A stretch of DNA of 5,875 nt from JACRIK01 sp040753835 (GTDB taxonomy: Bacteria > Planctomycetota > MHYJ01 > JACQXL01): positions 1 through 5,875 of the forward strand of contig JBFMDM010000132.1 in NCBI GenBank assembly GCA_040753835.1, in the 5' to 3' direction. This document shows positions 4,788-5,875 of the stretch, in pieces (the stretch's first letter is position 1; each line of letters starts with the position of its first letter). Under the pieces are notes generated by a model. That model was not told where the DNA came from, searched no databases, and was given only the letters and a program-made list of their open reading frames with translations. Position numbers and translations under genes: made by a program.

Positions 4788-5875
4788 ATGAAGAAACACC
4801 CCAAAGCCAAAAAAACCGCCAAGCCGATTAAGGCCAAAAAAGATAAACTTCCGCCAATCATAAAGATTGCCGTTATCGGCGCCGGGCCTATCGGCTCCAT
4901 CCTCGGCGCATATTTAGCCAGAACTAAACACCAGGTTACAATGGTGGACGTAATCAAGGAGCGGCTTGAGACCATCAGGAAAATCGGCATCACAGTAGCC
5001 GGCGTGGTCAATTTCCAGACCGCGGTCCACGAGACCACCAACAAAATCAGCGACCTCAAGAAAAGCGCCCCGGACTATATATTCATCTGCACCAAGGCAT
5101 CGGTCCTGCCGGCCATCCTGCGCCAGGTCAAGGCCGCGATGGGCAAGAATACCGCAGTCGTCTCCTTCCAGAACGGGCTGGATGTTGAGGATGAGGCCGC
5201 CAATACCCTGGGCAAAAACAAGGTGATACGCGCTGTCATCAACTACGCCGGCAATATCCTAAACGAAGGCCAAATCCTGATGTCATTCTTCAATGCGCCC
5301 AACTATATCGGCGGACTGTCTGCCGAAGGAAATGCACTGGCTGAAAAGGCCGCCAAACTCCTGACCGACACGGGTCTCACCACCAAATTCACTTCCGAAA
5401 TAAAGAAATACGTCTGGGAAAAGGCCATACTGAATTCAGCCCTGGCGCCGATTTGCGGCCTGACCCGTCTTAAGATGAACGATGCAATGGCATTCACGGC
5501 TACCCGGGCACTGGCCCAGGAAATCCTCAAGGAGGGAATTGAGGCCGCCAAGGCCAACGGCCACGACCTGGGGAAGAAATTCTATTCTGATGGTCTTGAA
5601 TATCTGAACAAGACCGGAGCGCACAAACCCTCAATGCTCATAGACCTTGAGGCGCGCCATCCGACCGAGATTGAGTTTATGAACGGCAAAATCGTGGAAT
5701 ACGCAAAGGCAAAGAACCTCTCCGTCCCCTACAACGAAACCCTGACCACCCTGGTCCGGGGCCTGGAAAAGTCATTCGTTCTAACAGAAACACCCAAAAA
5801 GGAACATGCCGTGGCTGCCGCCGGAGGCGTCGCCCCGCAGGGCGTCGCCCCGCAGGGCGAACCTCGCCTAAGGCG
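4788..5875 (+). CDS. panE: 2-dehydropantoate 2-reductase (ketopantoate reductase) family protein, C-terminus beyond window
   Basis: The family reduces ketopantoate to pantoate with NADPH in pantothenate/CoA synthesis. From the ATG, 362 codons are open to the right edge with no stop. The N-terminal Rossmann fold starts IKIAVIGAGPIGSILGAYLA (25-44), with the nucleotide loop GAGPIG at 31-36. FQNGLDVED (127-135) carries the conserved Asn-Gly. YVWEKAILNSALAPICGLT (208-226) carries the catalytic Lys (K212) and Asn (N216). SMLIDLEARHPTEIEFMNG (282-300) is the family's C-terminal signature, with Glu E294. Two in-frame TGA codons lie shortly upstream, so the ATG at 4788 is the only standard start; its ribosome site is weak. 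Two oddities: a Lys/Ala/Pro-rich extension of about 24 residues precedes the fold, and beyond about residue 332 the frame enters a GC-rich repeat coding GVAPQGVAPQ. Many paralogues in this family act on other 2-keto acids, so the pantoate role is likely rather than proven. Confidence 0.93.
   Translation, partial: MKKHPKAKKTAKPIKAKKDKLPPIIKIAVIGAGPIGSILGAYLARTKHQVTMVDVIKERLETIRKIGITVAGVVNFQTAVHETTNKISDLKKSAPDYIFICTKASVLPAILRQVKAAMGKNTAVVSFQNGLDVEDEAANTLGKNKVIRAVINYAGNILNEGQILMSFFNAPNYIGGLSAEGNALAEKAAKLLTDTGLTTKFTSEIKKYVWEKAILNSALAPICGLTRLKMNDAMAFTATRALAQEILKEGIEAAKANGHDLGKKFYSDGLEYLNKTGAHKPSMLIDLEARHPTEIEFMNGKIVEYAKAKNLSVPYNETLTTLVRGLEKSFVLTETPKKEHAVAAAGGVAPQGVAPQGEPRLR
5826..5875. repeat. GC-rich tandem and palindromic repeat at the 3' end of panE
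   Basis: GGCGTCGCCCCGCAG occurs twice in tandem (5826-5840, 5841-5855), and a third copy begins with GGCG at 5856. Each unit codes for G-V-A-P-Q in the panE frame. Within and after it are short palindromes: GGCG-T-CGCC (5826-5834), GGCGA-ACC-TCGCC (5856-5868) and CGCCT-A-AGGCG (5865-5875). The element continues past the window edge, so its full length is unknown. Confidence 0.75.

Noticed and set aside
4703..5624. Minus-strand open frames opposite panE (4703-5059, 5303-5557, 5436-5624)
   Set aside because: They overlap the clear ketopantoate reductase frame and have no motifs of their own.
5826..5855. CRISPR-like or satellite array
   Set aside because: Two adjacent 15-bp units without spacers; it is a short tandem repeat, not a CRISPR array.

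Overview
The window holds six genes on two strands. It reads as a mid-GC chromosomal fragment from an anaerobic bacterium, because it carries a tungsten/molybdenum-type aldehyde:ferredoxin oxidoreductase. It also has a sigma-54-dependent response regulator and Gram-negative-type (type II secretion-like) pseudopilins. The style of the pseudopilins resembles those of Planctomycetota, Omnitrophota and similar lineages, but that placement is an impression and no marker gene here fixes it.

Five genes lie on the minus strand. In transcription order they are: an aldehyde ferredoxin oxidoreductase (4578-2704); an NtrC/AtoC-type response regulator (2606-1272); a GspG-like pseudopilin of 159 aa (1205-726); a second GspG-like pseudopilin of 179 aa (631-92, start corrected downstream from the longest open frame); and the first 25 codons of a third prepilin running off the left edge (77-1). 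The sixth gene is a ketopantoate reductase family protein (PanE/ApbA). It is transcribed divergently from 4788 and is still open at the right edge.

Four non-coding stretches matter. The 209-bp divergent region (4579-4787) holds an 18-bp perfect palindrome, a 10-bp direct repeat, a GC-rich stem-loop in the oxidoreductase leader and a possible promoter for panE. The 97-bp gap between oxidoreductase and regulator (2607-2703) has two strong stem-loops. The 66-bp gap before the first pseudopilin (1206-1271) has a good Shine-Dalgarno and a possible sigma-70-type promoter. The 94-bp leader of the second pseudopilin (632-725) carries an inverted copy of the DNA that encodes the gene's own prepilin cleavage motif.

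The three prepilins form a tight cluster, probably feeding a type II secretion or type IV pilus-like machine. The regulator just upstream could control them, but no convincing sigma-54 promoter is visible before them. The oxidoreductase and ketopantoate reductase are metabolic enzymes with no evident functional tie to the pilins. No complete novel system is evident. The most unusual sequence structures are the inverted repeat in the second pseudopilin's leader and the GC-rich palindromic repeat that extends the reading frame at the 3' end of panE.
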